The notes: a model not told the origin generated them from the sequence alone. A stretch of DNA of 64,000 nt from Gymnopus androsaceus JB14 (GCA_009733575.1 ML769524.1:1-64000), one strand, 5' to 3'; positions 21,482 to 33,308 are shown, numbered from the stretch's first letter. Numbers and translations are program-made.

Positions 21482-23570
21482 ATGCAGTATACATATGCTT
21501 TCTCCATCCCTGCCGTTGTAGGCATAACTATACTTATCTTTTTTCTTCTTCGCAGAGTCCTAGTGCATCGTTTGCCTTTACCTCCAGGACCCAGAGGTTA
21601 TCCCCTGATAGGAAACGTACTGGATATGCGTGTGGAGCGACCATGGCTCACGTATTTTCAATGGGGGAAGCAATTTGGTACGTCCACACGTCGAGACCTG
21701 TTTCTTTCAGTCGCTTACTACGTACTATAGGCGATGTCGTGCACATCTCAGCCTTAGGACAATCTATCGTCATCCTCAATTCTGCCAAAGCAATCTCAGA
21801 CCTCTTGGATCGTCGAAGTGCAGTATACTCTGACCGTCCTCGGATGGTCATGGCAGGTGAATTGTGAGTTGCTCTTTGAGTTCAATAGTACCTCGATGAA
21901 AAGCGAACTCGAACCCATAATCAGAGTAGGTTATGCAAACAGCCCGATCATGATCTCGAGCGGTCCTCGCCATCGGGAATTCCGTCGATTATTCTCAGAG
22001 GTGTTAAACCCTCGCAAGGTTGAGGAATGGCGTCCATTGCAAGAACAGAAGGTGGAGGTTTTGGTGAAAGGGTTTATGGAGGCACCCGAGGCATTTCGGG
22101 AACATATACGCAGGTACGGTTGCTAATCAGTGTACATTGAAGAACAAAAATTTAACTATCATCCTTTCACACAGATATGTTGCCAGCCTGGTGTTTGAGA
22201 TATCTCATGGACATAACCTCAAAGCCCAGGATGATCCCTTGATTCGAATGGCAGAGGAGGTAGATCGTGATTGGTCTCAACTAATCATTCCAGGAGCTTA
22301 CGCTGTGCTCGATGTATTTCCTTTCCGTAAGTAACCGTGCTCATACAAGGGAGAAAAAACTTATCACTACTACTACACTAGTGCAACATGTCCCCGAGTG
22401 GGCAGGATTCACTTTCAAAAAGGAAGCAAGGAATTACAAGAAAAGGTTAGATGAATCTATTGATTGGCCGTATCAGCAAGTGAAAGATCAAATCGTATGT
22501 ATAGTGGTGTTTTCCAAGTTGCTTTCGAAAATCTGGTCTCAAGTCAAAGTACTTACTTGATGAATGTAGGCTGCCGGGACTGCTCGACCGTCCTTTACCG
22601 CAAGCTTGATTGAAAGAAAGCAGAATCCCACCAAAGAAGACGAGTTTACTTTCAAATGGACCTCTGGAATATTTTATACAGGTACGGAGAATATAGACCT
22701 CAGAGTCTAATGTTTACTTATTCAACTTCTTCGTCTTTCCAGCCGGCGCAGACACTGTAAGTTTCACTCGCTCTCAAAACACCGTGCACACTCATAACAA
22801 AACATACTTGTATACAGTCGGTATCCTCACTCGCCTCCTTCATCCTCGCCATGGCCCTCAACCCCGCGGTACAATGAAAGGCACAGGCGGAGATTGACCG
22901 TATCCTTATACTTGATGGTTCTCACTCTGAGCGCCGTCCGACGTTCCAGGATCGACGGGACCTGCCATACGTGGAATGCTTGATTAAAGAGGTGTATAGG
23001 TGGAACCCTGTTGGCCCGATTTCGGTCCCTCATCGGCTCGGAAAGGATACGGATGATGAGTATCGGGGTTGGAGGATACCGTCGGGCTCTGTGGTTATTG
23101 CTAACAGCTGGTGAGTACCGGAAGGTCGCGCGTTGTCATTCTCATTTAGTGCTAACTTTTGAAGGGGTGTCATGCATGACGCGGGGTTGTATCCATCCCC
23201 GTTCGAGTTCCTTCCGGAACGTTACCTCCTTGATTCGAATACGAATAGTAGCGACCAGATGAACCCTGATCCGAGAAAATTTGCGTTTGGGTATGGAAGG
23301 AGGCAAGCTTCGTCTCTTTGTGGATGATCGACTATTTGACTGTCTCGCAGAGTATGTCCAGGTCAACTTCTTATTGACGATACCATCTACATCGCCGTGG
23401 TCACGATACTCGCACTTTTCGACATTGGACCACTTGAATCTGAGGAACCAAGGTATACCCCGAATATAATCAGGTTGGTCTGTTTCCTGAGTATTTTAGA
23501 ATTGTCCTGACGAGTAGCTGCTAGCCACCCGGGACCGTTCGCGTGCAATATCACTCCTCGATCAAGATAG
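21482..23570 (+). CDS. Cytochrome P450 monooxygenase (one in-frame TGA)
   Basis: Begins MQYTYAFSIPAVVGITIL, an N-terminal membrane anchor, then the proline hinge LPLPPGPRGYPLIGN. Helix I has AGADTS (exon junctions near 22740 and 22818). The K helix has KEVYRWNP (ExxR), and PFEFLPERY follows. The haem loop FGYGRRVCPGQ is rebuilt only by removing an intron at 23303-23350 that starts GC, not GT. The C-terminus ends SHPGPFACNITPRSR at 23570. About ten introns are seen. A TGA stop at 22875-22877 interrupts NPAVQ-KAQAEIDR, where relatives usually carry a sense codon. This is either a recent nonsense mutation or a base error. The pattern fits the large fungal P450 group related to O-methylsterigmatocystin oxidoreductase; the substrate is unknown. 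Confidence 0.8.
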
Positions 23571-23713
23571 CTGGGGATGCCAAAGTATTCCGTGAGATCT
23601 CGAGTAGTTTAGAAATGTGAAACTCGCCAAAGTTCACGCAAGAAATAATACAACAAGTTTTCTATGCAAGACAATAACCAGATAGAACCGCTCGCCATTC
23701 ATTAAGAGGAAAA

Positions 23714-24318
23714 TTAAGCGCCGTAGTTTAGACGAAAGATGTCGTTTTGACTGTCATGGAACCTAGTAAGAAAGCAGGATGCGGAGGGGAAGAGCAGAGA
23801 GCACTGACACAAAATAGCTGCCGCCTTCTGGCATGAGTTGGAAGGTCTGGCTGAATTGGAGTGGGTTGGAGCTGTCATCGACCTACAGGGTACTGATCAG
23901 CGACGATGGCGAAGAAAATAGATTACAAGTACATACAAGCAGCAAACCAGTAACTGAGACTAGCAGACTGGCCACTGTGGAGGACGATGGCTGAGCATCA
24001 AGAGTCTCCACCTTGTGCTGTACTTTGGCGAATGGCAGGCCCTGTTCGTCCAAATGTCAGCCGATTTTTGCGGGAGAAAATCGAGAATACTGACGACTCA
24101 AATGTTCAATGATTGAAATCTCCACTTTGTATAGGTCTTCCCTCCCAGGTTAGCATGGAACCTGGACGCTGAAATGAGAAAAAGATCAAAAGATCGCGCG
24201 TCAAACGAGGGAAAAAGGCGACAAACGTATAAGAGAGGATAAAGAAGCACGATCGGAGTCGAAAGTCGAGTAGTAAAAATTCGGTGAACTGCTTTGCGAT
24301 GGTATTGATGTCGGCCAT
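23714..24318 (-). CDS. NTF2: Nuclear transport factor 2 (with apparent frameshifts)
   Basis: Starts MADINTIAKQFTEF and ends FRLNYGA, both diagnostic of NTF2, the small dimeric factor that carries RanGDP into the nucleus. Between them are SMLTWEGRPIQ, LPFAKVQHKVETLDAQPSSS, TVASLLVSVTGLLLVDDSSN and PLQFSQTFQLMPEGGSYF. About four introns are present. The run of five T's (plus strand AAAAA at 24275-24279) carries one base too many for TEF to continue into YYSTFDSDR. A second phase problem lies near 24115-24135, before the intron preceding GLPFAK. Because the gene is essential, sequence errors are the simplest explanation, but decay is possible. Confidence 0.85.
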
Positions 24319-24417
24319 GGTAGTTGAGAGTCAAGATGCTTGAGCGCTATAGGTTGATTAGCTAAGGCTTCAAGGCCAACTTTCTCCTCTGATCTTTCAC
24401 GGTCTGATCATCACAGA

Positions 24418-25852
24418 ATGTCACAATTCTCTGCTGAACCGCAACGACCAGGAATGCGTCGAAAATCCTCTGCGCAAAATCTTCTTTCTTCCTTCAAATC
24501 TCCTCCAAATTCAAACTCGGCCAGTCCTCAGCCTTTGACTGTCTCCAGTTCCGCTGCCGCCGCGTATACAGGCCCTGCAGGTGCCCCTACGCCTACAGTT
24601 TCTACGCCAAAAGAATGGGACGGCCAGTCGATGCACGCAGAATCTATAGGCACTCCGGCACTGGGCCAGGGGACTTCTGACGAGTATCTTCGGGATCTTG
24701 TTCAGAAGCGAATATTAACGCTGACATATATTCGGAACATACATGAGGGGTAGGTTATTTCTGGCAATAAAATGCTAGCTTATTTTTCTATTTTACAGGC
24801 GGAGTCACTGGTTTCATACCATATACATATCCCGTGCAGACTTGGACCGAGTGTTCAACAATGTAGAGATGAAGAAACGGTGTGTATCGACCCTATTTTC
24901 AAATCCGGTTTTTCTAATTTCTAACAGGACAACGCGGTTCTCCATACTCGGAATGTCACTTGCTAATTTACTGGACATGCCACAACCCCAAGACTTTTTG
25001 AGAGGACTGCTGAATACTCTTTTGGAGTATGATCAAGCAAAGGAGGACACTGATAAACCCAAAATGGTCGGTTTTAATTTATCCTACCCTTCCTGTAAAT
25101 AATCCATTCATCCAGCGTCAGCCTAGAAGGCTCTTTCGAGGGAAGCTTGGAGGAAAGCGTCCTGGTGTACTGAGCGAATATTCGGGATCCTACGCCGACT
25201 CCGCAGAGTCTTATCTGGTCAACCCTCATACCGTATGTTCCAAACATGATTAGAAAAGAACAATATTTATACCTTCCGCAGCCGTTTCCTCTAGATTATC
25301 ACCAAACGCTTCTCACACTGCTTGATATTGTCTCCGAGGTCTACAATAAAATCTCCAAGCTCATTGGTCCTTCGGCTATTGCGCATTCCTCCCAGCATAT
25401 GATGGGGCCCTTGGGCCTACTTATACCTCATCCCGGCGTCTCATACTTATTCGAAGGATCACAGTCCGCCTATCCCAATTTCATGAGTCCGAATGTAACT
25501 CAGCCGAACACGTTGCTCCCTGCAGACTCCGAGCTTAGCGGTAGCCTATGGAACATCGCCAACGGAGGTGTGCCTACGTTTGGTTTCGGCGCAGGCCCTG
25601 CACCCGCTTGGTCGTCCAGTCTAGGCGAACTGGTGTTGAAAATCGACAATAAATTCAAGGTGCGCGTTCCCGCATTCTCTGATGCGCTCGCTCACCCATG
25701 TTAATTAGAAAATAACATCGACCCTACTCAAAGAGCTAGATCAATTTGCTCGCACTGGTATCAAGGAGGAACTGGCGTCCCTTGACCCTCTTCTCAGGAA
25801 TCTCAAGATGCCAGATGGCACATCGGGACTAGGAAACTTTGAGGGAATGTGA
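24418..25852 (+). CDS. Conserved fungal protein of unknown function
   Basis: Starts MSQFSAEPQRPGMRRKSSAQ with a Ser/Pro/Ala-rich disordered N-terminus of about 80 residues. A folded region follows: YLRDLVQKRILTLTYIRNIH, SRADLDRVFNNVEMKKR, and RFSILGMSLANLLDMPQPQD. The middle contains DYHQTLLTLLDIVSEVYNKI, and the C-terminus contains ITSTLLKELDQFARTGIKEE and ends at GNFEGM. Exons join in frame through about six introns (first at about 24750-24798). The helical regions look well conserved in style, but I do not recognise the family. No signal peptide or transmembrane segment is present, so it is probably cytosolic. Confidence 0.7.
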
Positions 25853-26651
25853 TCCTTAGATCCATTTCCGAGCAAGAGTCTATCTTTTTCGGCGGAAGAT
25901 GCGGTTTCAGATGATGCCTGGTAAGTTTCTGTCGGGGTTTCTGTTTTCGAGTGTGTCCGATCTTTACTTTGTGCCCTTTTCTTATTTAGCTTCACCGACC
26001 TTGACCCTTGGTCGCACGAGTGCGCATCGCTTTCATGTACATACATCATTGCTCCGGTGTACTCTATGCATGCATCTACGCGTGCTTTCCGTGGCCTATG
26101 CGGCGCTGTGTATATAGAACTCAGAGTCCGCGACTGGGCTTCCCGAAGGATCCCGAGATGTCCATTGAAACGCGGGGTCCGCTGCGCTACAGGTGCGCCA
26201 CGAGACAGATCGAACAAAAGAGTTGAGAGTTGGGCTGTGGTCTCGACCTCGTCGTATTGATGTTGGTGCGACATGCAATGGCGGAAGGAAGATGTTGGAT
26301 GATAACTGCAGTGTCTCGATGTATGTTAAACCAATATTCACCGTGTGTTTCTGTACATATCGCTTTGGCATAATCATAATGGCTGCTATCCATTCCGGAT
26401 ATCTTGTAACATTGACGGAACAGCTCTTGCTCTCGTTCTACAACGATAAAGAAAAAGACCGCACCTCGAAAATCGTCGTTAACGTAGAAGGACCGATTGA
26501 TATTCATAACGATGGAACAGATAAGTATTGACATACAAAAAGCATTTATGGTGGTACATAGTACAGCGACACACGACACGCCAATGACTATCAGTATCCC
26601 TTCTACGCACGACGAAGATACTGGATATTGTTCATGGTTCATCGGCCTGCT
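25853..26651. other. Intergenic region without a recognised gene
   Basis: Overlapping open frames occur on both strands (for example 25741-26274 - and 26187-26642 -), but they are unspliced and low in pattern, and none has a known motif. The stretch probably contains the 3' untranslated regions of its two neighbours. Confidence 0.45.
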
Positions 26652-26871
26652 TTACTTCGGGCAGCCACACTGATTGGCCTGGCAGGAGCACCTGAAAGCG
26701 AGAGATTATATGGGTCTTTCACAACATCGATGAGAAGGACTTACGAAGACGTGCAGTTGCAGTTCGTAGAACCACAAGCGTTGTCGACGATGGTAGATGT
26801 AGTCTGTTACAACGTCGGTGAGCTCTAGAATGTCTGCAGGAAGTGGGGAGCTGAATACTCACAGCGTGCAT
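26652..26871 (-). CDS. Metallothionein (35 residues, three tiny exons)
   Basis: Exons on the minus strand are 26863-26871 (9 nt, coding MHA), 26745-26803 (59 nt) and 26652-26691 (40 nt). They are separated by GT-AG introns of 59 and 53 nt with donors GTGAGT and GTAAGT. The joined product is 35 residues with seven cysteines, all in the C-terminal two thirds: ACGSTNCNCTSS followed by CSCQANQCGCPK. The CxC spacing and size match fungal copper/cadmium metallothioneins such as the seven-cysteine type of Neurospora and small basidiomycete forms. It would buffer Cu, Zn or Cd ions in the cytosol. No metal-response element was sought systematically. The 9-nt first exon is an inference; an alternative upstream start would change only the first residues. 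Confidence 0.75.
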
Positions 26872-27218
26872 GGCTTTCGGATTTCGATGTTGGATGTGTG
26901 GGTTGAAGATGTGTCTTTCTGTGGTAATTTGGATTTGGGGTGCTTTATATCTTCGCCAATCGCATCAATATCGGTAGGTAGGAGCTTGAGGTGCTCAGGC
27001 TTGGAGATGTTTATACGCAATCTCAATGAAACGTTTGTCAAGTAACCTTTTTTTCCTGACCAGTTCACTTGGAGATTTCAGTGAACATAAGTATCATGGT
27101 TAAGGTTATGGAAATATCCGAGAAGGAGGATAGGAGATGGCAAAGAGAGTTCCTATCTGCCTTCACAAGAAGGCGCGTGCGCACAGTGAATGGTGAATGT
27201 AGTTGTATGAACAAAAGC

Positions 27219-27474
27219 TCAAGACTTTGATCCATAGTCACCAAATGGAGTGGAGTTCAGCACTGCGGAAGCTGCCAGAGCGCCTTGAGCACTATCAGAC
27301 CCATAGAAATTAAAGTCAATGCACATCAGACGAACTCTAGATCGACCTGGTGCTCCTCTGTACGTAACAGTCTGTAGAGAAAACATTGAGTAAGCTGTAT
27401 ACAGTATGTGCGGTCCAGTCGGAGCGATAGGGAAAAAAAGGCTTCGATCTCACCGTAAAGTTTGACCAAGACAT
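27219..27474 (-). CDS. Candidate small gene, 57 residues, unknown
   Basis: Exon 27219-27371 and exon 27454-27474 (continuing upstream as non-coding to 27525) are joined by an intron with GTGAGA donor and CTACAG acceptor. The product starts MSWSNFTTVTYRGAPGRS and ends GDYGSKS. The frame remains open upstream for 16 codons but then meets a TGA directly after a good acceptor site, so the ATG at 27474 is the only start I can support. I recognise no family. It could be the last exons of a longer gene that has a lesion, or a small secreted or orphan protein. Confidence 0.35.
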
Positions 27475-27525
27475 AGCTTGATCCTCAAACCAGCGAACAA
27501 GAACTGAAGCGTCATCGTTCCATCA

Positions 27526-29141
27526 CTGTTAAGAGCGAGAGTTGCAATCGTCGTCGAGAAAAGCTTACCCCTGCTCCACTGTCGACTTTGAAGTCTTAAA
27601 TAATGTTACAATTGATTCCCTTCATGTATATACTTGAAAAAGGTATCATTCAAATTGGTACAAAATGCAATACGCAACAATACTTAGTTCAGAATCCACA
27701 CCTCCTCCCAAAAATGGCCTGAAGAGAAAAAATTAGTACGGGTTACGAAAATAAATGATTGAAAAAGGTAGGGAAAAGTTCAGACATCCAAAGGAAGGAC
27801 ATTACAACCCTCATGGCGCCGACCCCCGCTTCCCGCCAGCGCACCTCCGAAGAAGCGGCCCACACTCAACGCATGCTTTTGGGTTCACATGGTATAGAGG
27901 GGGAATATAAACGTTCCGCATTGGGGGAGTACTAAAATGGACGCTCGAGTGGAAACTGCGAATGTGCGGAAAATTTCATCTTGTATATGAAGGGAGCGAG
28001 GAAGGGTCGAAGATGAAAGGATACTCACAGGCTGTGAGACTATTAAGTTCTGAGGATAAGGAGAAAAAGCCTGAAGAAGACAGTCAGTAAAAGAGATCAG
28101 ACAAAAGAAAAAGTGTAAGAATGGATCAGACTAAATGGCACTGGCAAGTACACTGTGCGCCTTAAAGACGCGTATCTGTTGCGAACAGATAACCTCTGTC
28201 TCTCGTCATGGTCGTGTAGGACGGGGAAGAGAATAAAGTCATCATAGAAAAAGAGAGGGACGACACTCACCAAAAACGCAAAGATAGAAGCAAAAAGCAA
28301 GATGAAAAATCTCGTTGGCGGCTGGAGTTTTATAGTATGAGATTTGGCCTTGTTTATGCTCGCACGTGAAATGGCTCACGCTCCGGCGCTAACGCGCTTT
28401 CAGTTTACACTCTCGAGTTCAGAGGCTCTCAACCTATTACACCGCTACCGCTAACTCCTGAATCTGGGAACAGTGTAAGTAGTAATTAATCCAGAGTCGA
28501 TATTCAATGGTGTCAATTTGATAGAAGAACACAAGGGAGGGTTCCAACGTACGATTCCAGTTCAACTGCTCCTGACTTTACATGTGCGTTGGCAGAGACT
28601 TTTCTCGCTCGTTCAGCAAAGAAGGCATCGATTTGTTTGTACCCGGAAGCGTTTGGCCTCTGCTGCTACAAATATGTCCCGGGGTCAACGTACGTATTCG
28701 GGGAGGCAAATATACGTGCTAGAACCATTTGTTTGCCGGGAAGACTCAAGAGTTTCTGGAAGCTGTTTGCGAGATCACTGCATAATTGGAGTTGCCAGCC
28801 ATGGATGACGACTCGAGAGTCGGCGGAAGGTTTGGGAGGTTCTGGTACTTATTTATCTAGGGCACAAGATGATCGTCATTGCCATAAGATATGCTTAATG
28901 CAGCTGGCAAAGCTGACTGCGTGCGAGTTGGAGTCAGCGCTTATCTGTGACTTTTTGTACTCAACGTCAACATACTGTACCACGATCTTCAAACAACAAT
29001 CTACCTTTTCCATTTTCCGAGCCGAAGCGCCTGTGTGACTTGTGTGACAGATTGCTCTTTCATTGACCCACAACGCTTCCCACAACGCACCTCGTGTTCC
29101 TCGTTTTCGTTGAACAGTGGCTATTTCCCTTCAACTTGAAT
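27526..29141. other. Gap with a possible minus-strand promoter and leader
   Basis: A TATAAAA box on the minus strand (28328-28334) is followed about 30-35 bp downstream by a pyrimidine-rich region. Several good splice signals lie in 27530-28280 but there is no sustained coding frame, which suggests a spliced 5' leader or a non-coding transcript leading toward 27474. The frames at 28518-29038 (+) have no recognisable content. Confidence 0.3.
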
Positions 29142-30321
29142 ATGCCAGAGTCTAGGTTAGATACAACGAACACAACTCTAGAGAGTGGCGCTAAGGCCAC
29201 TACGACTCCGATATGTCAAGGTGAGCGCGGACAATGAGTCCACTTAGTGTTCTGGTTTAGTATATCTAATTCTTCGACACGGTAGTGGGTGATTGTCGGC
29301 TCCCCATCGATGTCGTCTTCATCTCCAGAGACGGGATCCGTCTAGGTATGCACAAGAAGAACCTCGAAGATTTCAGCGACGGATTCCCGCCCCCGGAATG
29401 TGACTCTACTGAAGATGTACAGCTAGAAGAGAAGGAGGAGGTCCTCAGGCTCCTTTTCCAGTTGATGCACAAGCAGACTCAGCCAGACTTGCGCACTATG
29501 TCTTACGAAATTTTGGCAGACTTGGCTGAGGCGGCTCACAAATATATCGTTCATCATGCCTCCATGGCATGCAATCTTGCACTAGAGTAAGGATTGTACC
29601 ATTTGATTCAACTTAACTATATCATCTCATGATGCTTTCTGGACGCATACAGACGGTATATCACAGGCCAGCCTTTCAAAGTATTACGCCTGGCCAAGAG
29701 ATACGAGTGGGCTGAATTAGAGAAGGCAGCATTTGGGTGAGTTTAAGGAAATTTCGAACTAATCATGATCTTTGACACCATTGCAGGGAGGCTCGCAAGA
29801 GCAAGCCAGTTGACATATTTGCATACGCTGTTTCCATCGATGATGCAGGGCTGTGCACTGAATTTTTGCAGAAATCCTTGAGAGCAGACGCGGAGGACTT
29901 CATCGCTGCCTTGGAAAATCATGAATGCTCTTCTATCCTGGCGACTAGTGCTTTCACAGCTTGGGTATCGTTGCAGTTTACGTCTAAGCTCTTCCGAATC
30001 TTGATTTCTTCTATTCTCTCTGCAACGCAGACACGATTGCGGAGGCATGTTCAATCAAGGCTGTTGGCTGCTTTGCACAATTCACCCACAATCCAACACA
30101 AGGGTGGATATACGGACTGCTCACTCTGGCAGCAATTTTTCTACGTAGTCAAGGCCCACGTAGAAAGCCATCCTTCGTATGAGGATTTCGCCGACATTGT
30201 GGACAGAGAGAAGGGTCAGATTAACTGCGTTTACTGTGAAAAAAAGATCTCCCATTGGCACAATCGGATGGCACTAGTGGAGCATGTGAGACCTTGCAAC
30301 TTACAACTCGTTCAAATATAA
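29142..30321 (+). CDS. BTB/POZ domain protein
   Basis: Starts MPESRLDTTNTTLESGAK. After one intron comes a BTB-like fold: VFISRDGIRLGMHKKNLEDF, a gap, then EEVLRLLFQLMHKQTQPDL and ILADLAEAAHKYIVHHASMA. The C-terminal half contains RLAKRYEWAELEKAAFG, a helical region and a final cysteine pair, CVYCEKK. About four introns are present, one at about 29965-30031 joining AFTAW to TRLRRHVQSRL. This is a common Agaricomycete BTB family, presumed to be protein-interaction or ubiquitin-ligase adaptors; the partner is unknown. The frame is intact. Confidence 0.75.
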
Positions 30322-31387
30322 GGGTAAATAAGTAGGTAGTAGTACGTACTACTGAAGGTTGAATACTTGTCAAGTCGAGTCATTCTTTTGAATAGAACAA
30401 GTATGTACTACTGTAGGAGCACCTATGCTGCGACACATACATGGTTGAGTTGTACTAAACCGTAGTCCACCGCTCTTGGAACTTGCGCGGAAATATTAAG
30501 GGAGGAAGTGTTCTCGATATGAACCAAACATCGCCGGACGAGGGTGCTCGGGATTGTAAATCGATAGGAAGGAGCGTCGCACGAGAACTCGAAGCACCGA
30601 CAGGCGAGACAGGAGACTCTCTGGCATTCGTCTAGACGTCTCCATGACCCCGAAGCAGTCTGGAAGGTAAGCTCGGAAGGGTATCAGTAGAGAGACCGAC
30701 AATGACGACGGTTCATTGTGTGTCCGTGGTCCGTGAGAATTACGGATGTCGTCCCGGAAAAGAGATTGAGATTGGAGTAGCAGGAGGTGCGGAGGCGGAG
30801 GAGAAGGGTATCGCCAGCGTAATCTCAACAGTTTATCAATGATTCTTGCAATCAGACTTGAATCGTGAGTCTGTCGTCTGGGAGAAGTTGATTTGACTAG
30901 ACATGAACGCAGAGTTGCACGTCATTACATAATAATATCCAAACAAAAGTAAAGTGGTCTCGAAACCACAACTTGGAGTGTCTCCGAGGAATGAGCTCGG
31001 ATTCGCATTGGTATTTTTGCCACAATGGATGGAATATGTACTGAAACCCGGTGGTCAGCATCTTGCCATAGCCAGAATGCAGCCGGAGAGGAAAAGAAAG
31101 GACCAAAAAATAAAGCTCGTATATAACCAAGTCGTTCCTTCGCTTGAAATTAAGCAACCATGAAGGCCCGGACGCACCTAAGTGGTTCTGTCGCAAAGGA
31201 TCAAATTTGAGGCTGAGGTTAAAGGAGCCGCAGGAGATGATAGGGTTGGTTTATTTTCCATTTGAGCCAGCCATCAAATCGACGAAGCGATCAGCGAAGA
31301 AGAGGAAATTACGGTTATGTAGGCGCCGGTAAATTGCCATCATGCATCATTGCTTTTCTCTACTTTGCTTTTCTCTACTGGTATTCC
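30322..31387. other. Intergenic region upstream of the GMC gene
   Basis: The minus-strand frame 30496-30828 and others have no supporting features. The start of the downstream gene could lie further upstream in the same frame (near 31262), but the region before 31388 looks like leader sequence. Confidence 0.4.
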
Positions 31388-33308
31388 ATGTCCCCTCACC
31401 CATTAGAAGCAATTTCCTCCAAAACTTACACCTTCATCGTCGTCGGTGGCGGCACGGCTGGCTGTGTTCTCGCTGCAAGGCTCAGCGAAGACTCAAACAA
31501 TTCTGTACTTCTCGTTGAACGAGGCCCAATCGTTGACAGCTGGGCCGCCGGTGTTCCACTTCTTTCGAGCAATTTCAATGACCAGAAAGCACCAGTATAC
31601 AAATGGCAGTCTGCTCCGCTGACTGCAGTTAAAGACAGAACACTCACTATGGTCACTGGGAAAGCTCTTGGTGGTTCGTCCAAAATCAACGGACTATTGT
31701 ATACGCGTTCAGTACCAGGGGAGTACAATGCATGGGAGAATTCAGGTAGGAAGGGCTGGGGCTGGAAACACGTCGAGCCTTACTTCAATAAGAGTGAGAC
31801 CAGTTTGAGCAATCCTACAGCCAGCTATCGGGGTCATGCTGGTCGGTGTATTCTATGATTGTACTTGCCTCGCTAACGTGATTTCTCTTTAGGACCGTGG
31901 AAGACCCAAAGTGTCGATAAGATTCGCTTCAAACCAGTTTCCCAGTAAGTACTACTCATTCTATGCTTCGCGAATTTGACTGGTCCTTTTCTGAACAGCA
32001 ACGTCAATGCAGCTTTGAACTTTGGGATTCCACATATCCCTGACGCGAACGATCCTTCTTCCCCAGTTGTCACTTGTACTCTTCTCGATGCAACCATCGA
32101 CAGTAGTGGTCACCGAAGCGCGACACCAGATGCCTTTCTGCCCAAGGAACTAATACGAACCCGCAGAAACCTTCATATTTGCACAGGAACGCTGGTTCGC
32201 GCACTAGATATCCAAGGATCGAGAACAGTCGGCGTTTACCTGCAACGTGATGGAGACCAAAGTTCTTCTCAGGATCATCGAGCTTCTGCTGAGCGGGAAG
32301 TAATCCTATGTGCTGGCGCAATTGCCACTCCACAGGTACTGTTACTCAGGTGCGCCTTCTCATTCTCACTGCACCGGTACACTTGAAAATGTGCGTAGTG
32401 GGATTGGTTCAGCACTTCACTTGGAGCAACATCAGGTTCCTGTTGTAAAAGACCTCCCCGGTGTAGGCGCACATCTGGTAAGCTCTTTCCCGTTTCATCT
32501 CGCCTAACTGACATACATGCAGCAAGACCATATTAGTGTCCCTATGATATATCAAGTCCCTGTGTCTGATAGCATCGCTGTGTTGATGGCGAAACCTCTC
32601 ACTGCTGTCGGAGAGCTGTTCAAGTATCTGTTTACCGGGAAAGGCATGTTCGGCACCCAAGTTCAACAAGCCAACCTTGTTCTCCGCTCTGCTCTTCTCG
32701 ATGGTAACTCACACATCAGCTCCATAACCACAGAAAAAGATCTAGATGCACATGATCCGTCGAACATTCCTGATATCGAAGTGATGCTGATTCCTGTTAA
32801 CCCAACTGATCGCCAATTCGATAATCTTGCCAAAGGTAGTGGAACATTCTCCTACTTATGCACTGTGCTGCGGCCTGAATCAATGGGTACTGTGCGTTTG
32901 GCTTCACGCAATGCACAGGACCAGCCTCTCTGCGATCTTGGAACGCTCTCTAATCCAGCTGATCGTATCCCACTTCGAAAGGTCCTGCGATTGGCGCTCA
33001 AACTCGGGCAATCCATACGCGATGGAGGTTATGCTATCAAGGATATCTTGGTTCCCGTTGATGAGACAGAGGATGCCCTCGATGCTTTTGCAGATGACAA
33101 CCTCACTACAACATATCATTACTCCTCATCATGTCGTATGGCCGAGGAAACCGATATGGGTGTCGTGGATGATGAGCTGCGGGTACATGGGATCTCAGGA
33201 CTTCGCATTGCTGACGCCAGCATCTTTCCACATATTCCCGCTTGCCATTTGCAAGCTCCAGTGGTTATGGTGGCTGAAAGGTGTGCCGAGTTCCTGATGA
33301 GGAGGTGA
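31388..33308 (+). CDS. GMC oxidoreductase (FAD-dependent alcohol/aryl-alcohol oxidase family)
   Basis: The Rossmann motif VVGGGTAGCVLAARLSED is near the N-terminus, followed by VTGKALGGSSKINGLLYTR (GMC signature 1) and then SGIG at the second signature region. The C-terminal active site has YHYSSSCRM with the catalytic His, and FPHIPACHLQAPVVMVAER with the second His where some relatives have Asn. Four introns join cleanly (31843-31892, 31947-31999, and two near 32350-32520). Length is about 570 residues, normal for the family. No obvious signal peptide is seen from this start, so the location is uncertain. The enzyme would oxidise an alcohol and reduce O2 or a quinone, as in fungal lignocellulose attack; the specific substrate cannot be read from the sequence. 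No lesions were seen. Confidence 0.9.

Noticed and set aside
23303..23350. P450 looked like it had lost its haem-binding cysteine
   Set aside because: A GC-AG intron restores RRVCPGQ exactly, so the cysteine is present.
25741..26642. Long minus-strand frames of 150-180 codons
   Set aside because: The frames have no recognisable motif and overlap other frames, and the first overlaps the last exon of the conserved gene ending at 25852.
26818..27045. Plus-strand open frame over the start of the metallothionein
   Set aside because: It is a shadow of the minus-strand locus; it has no family signal and overlaps well-placed introns.
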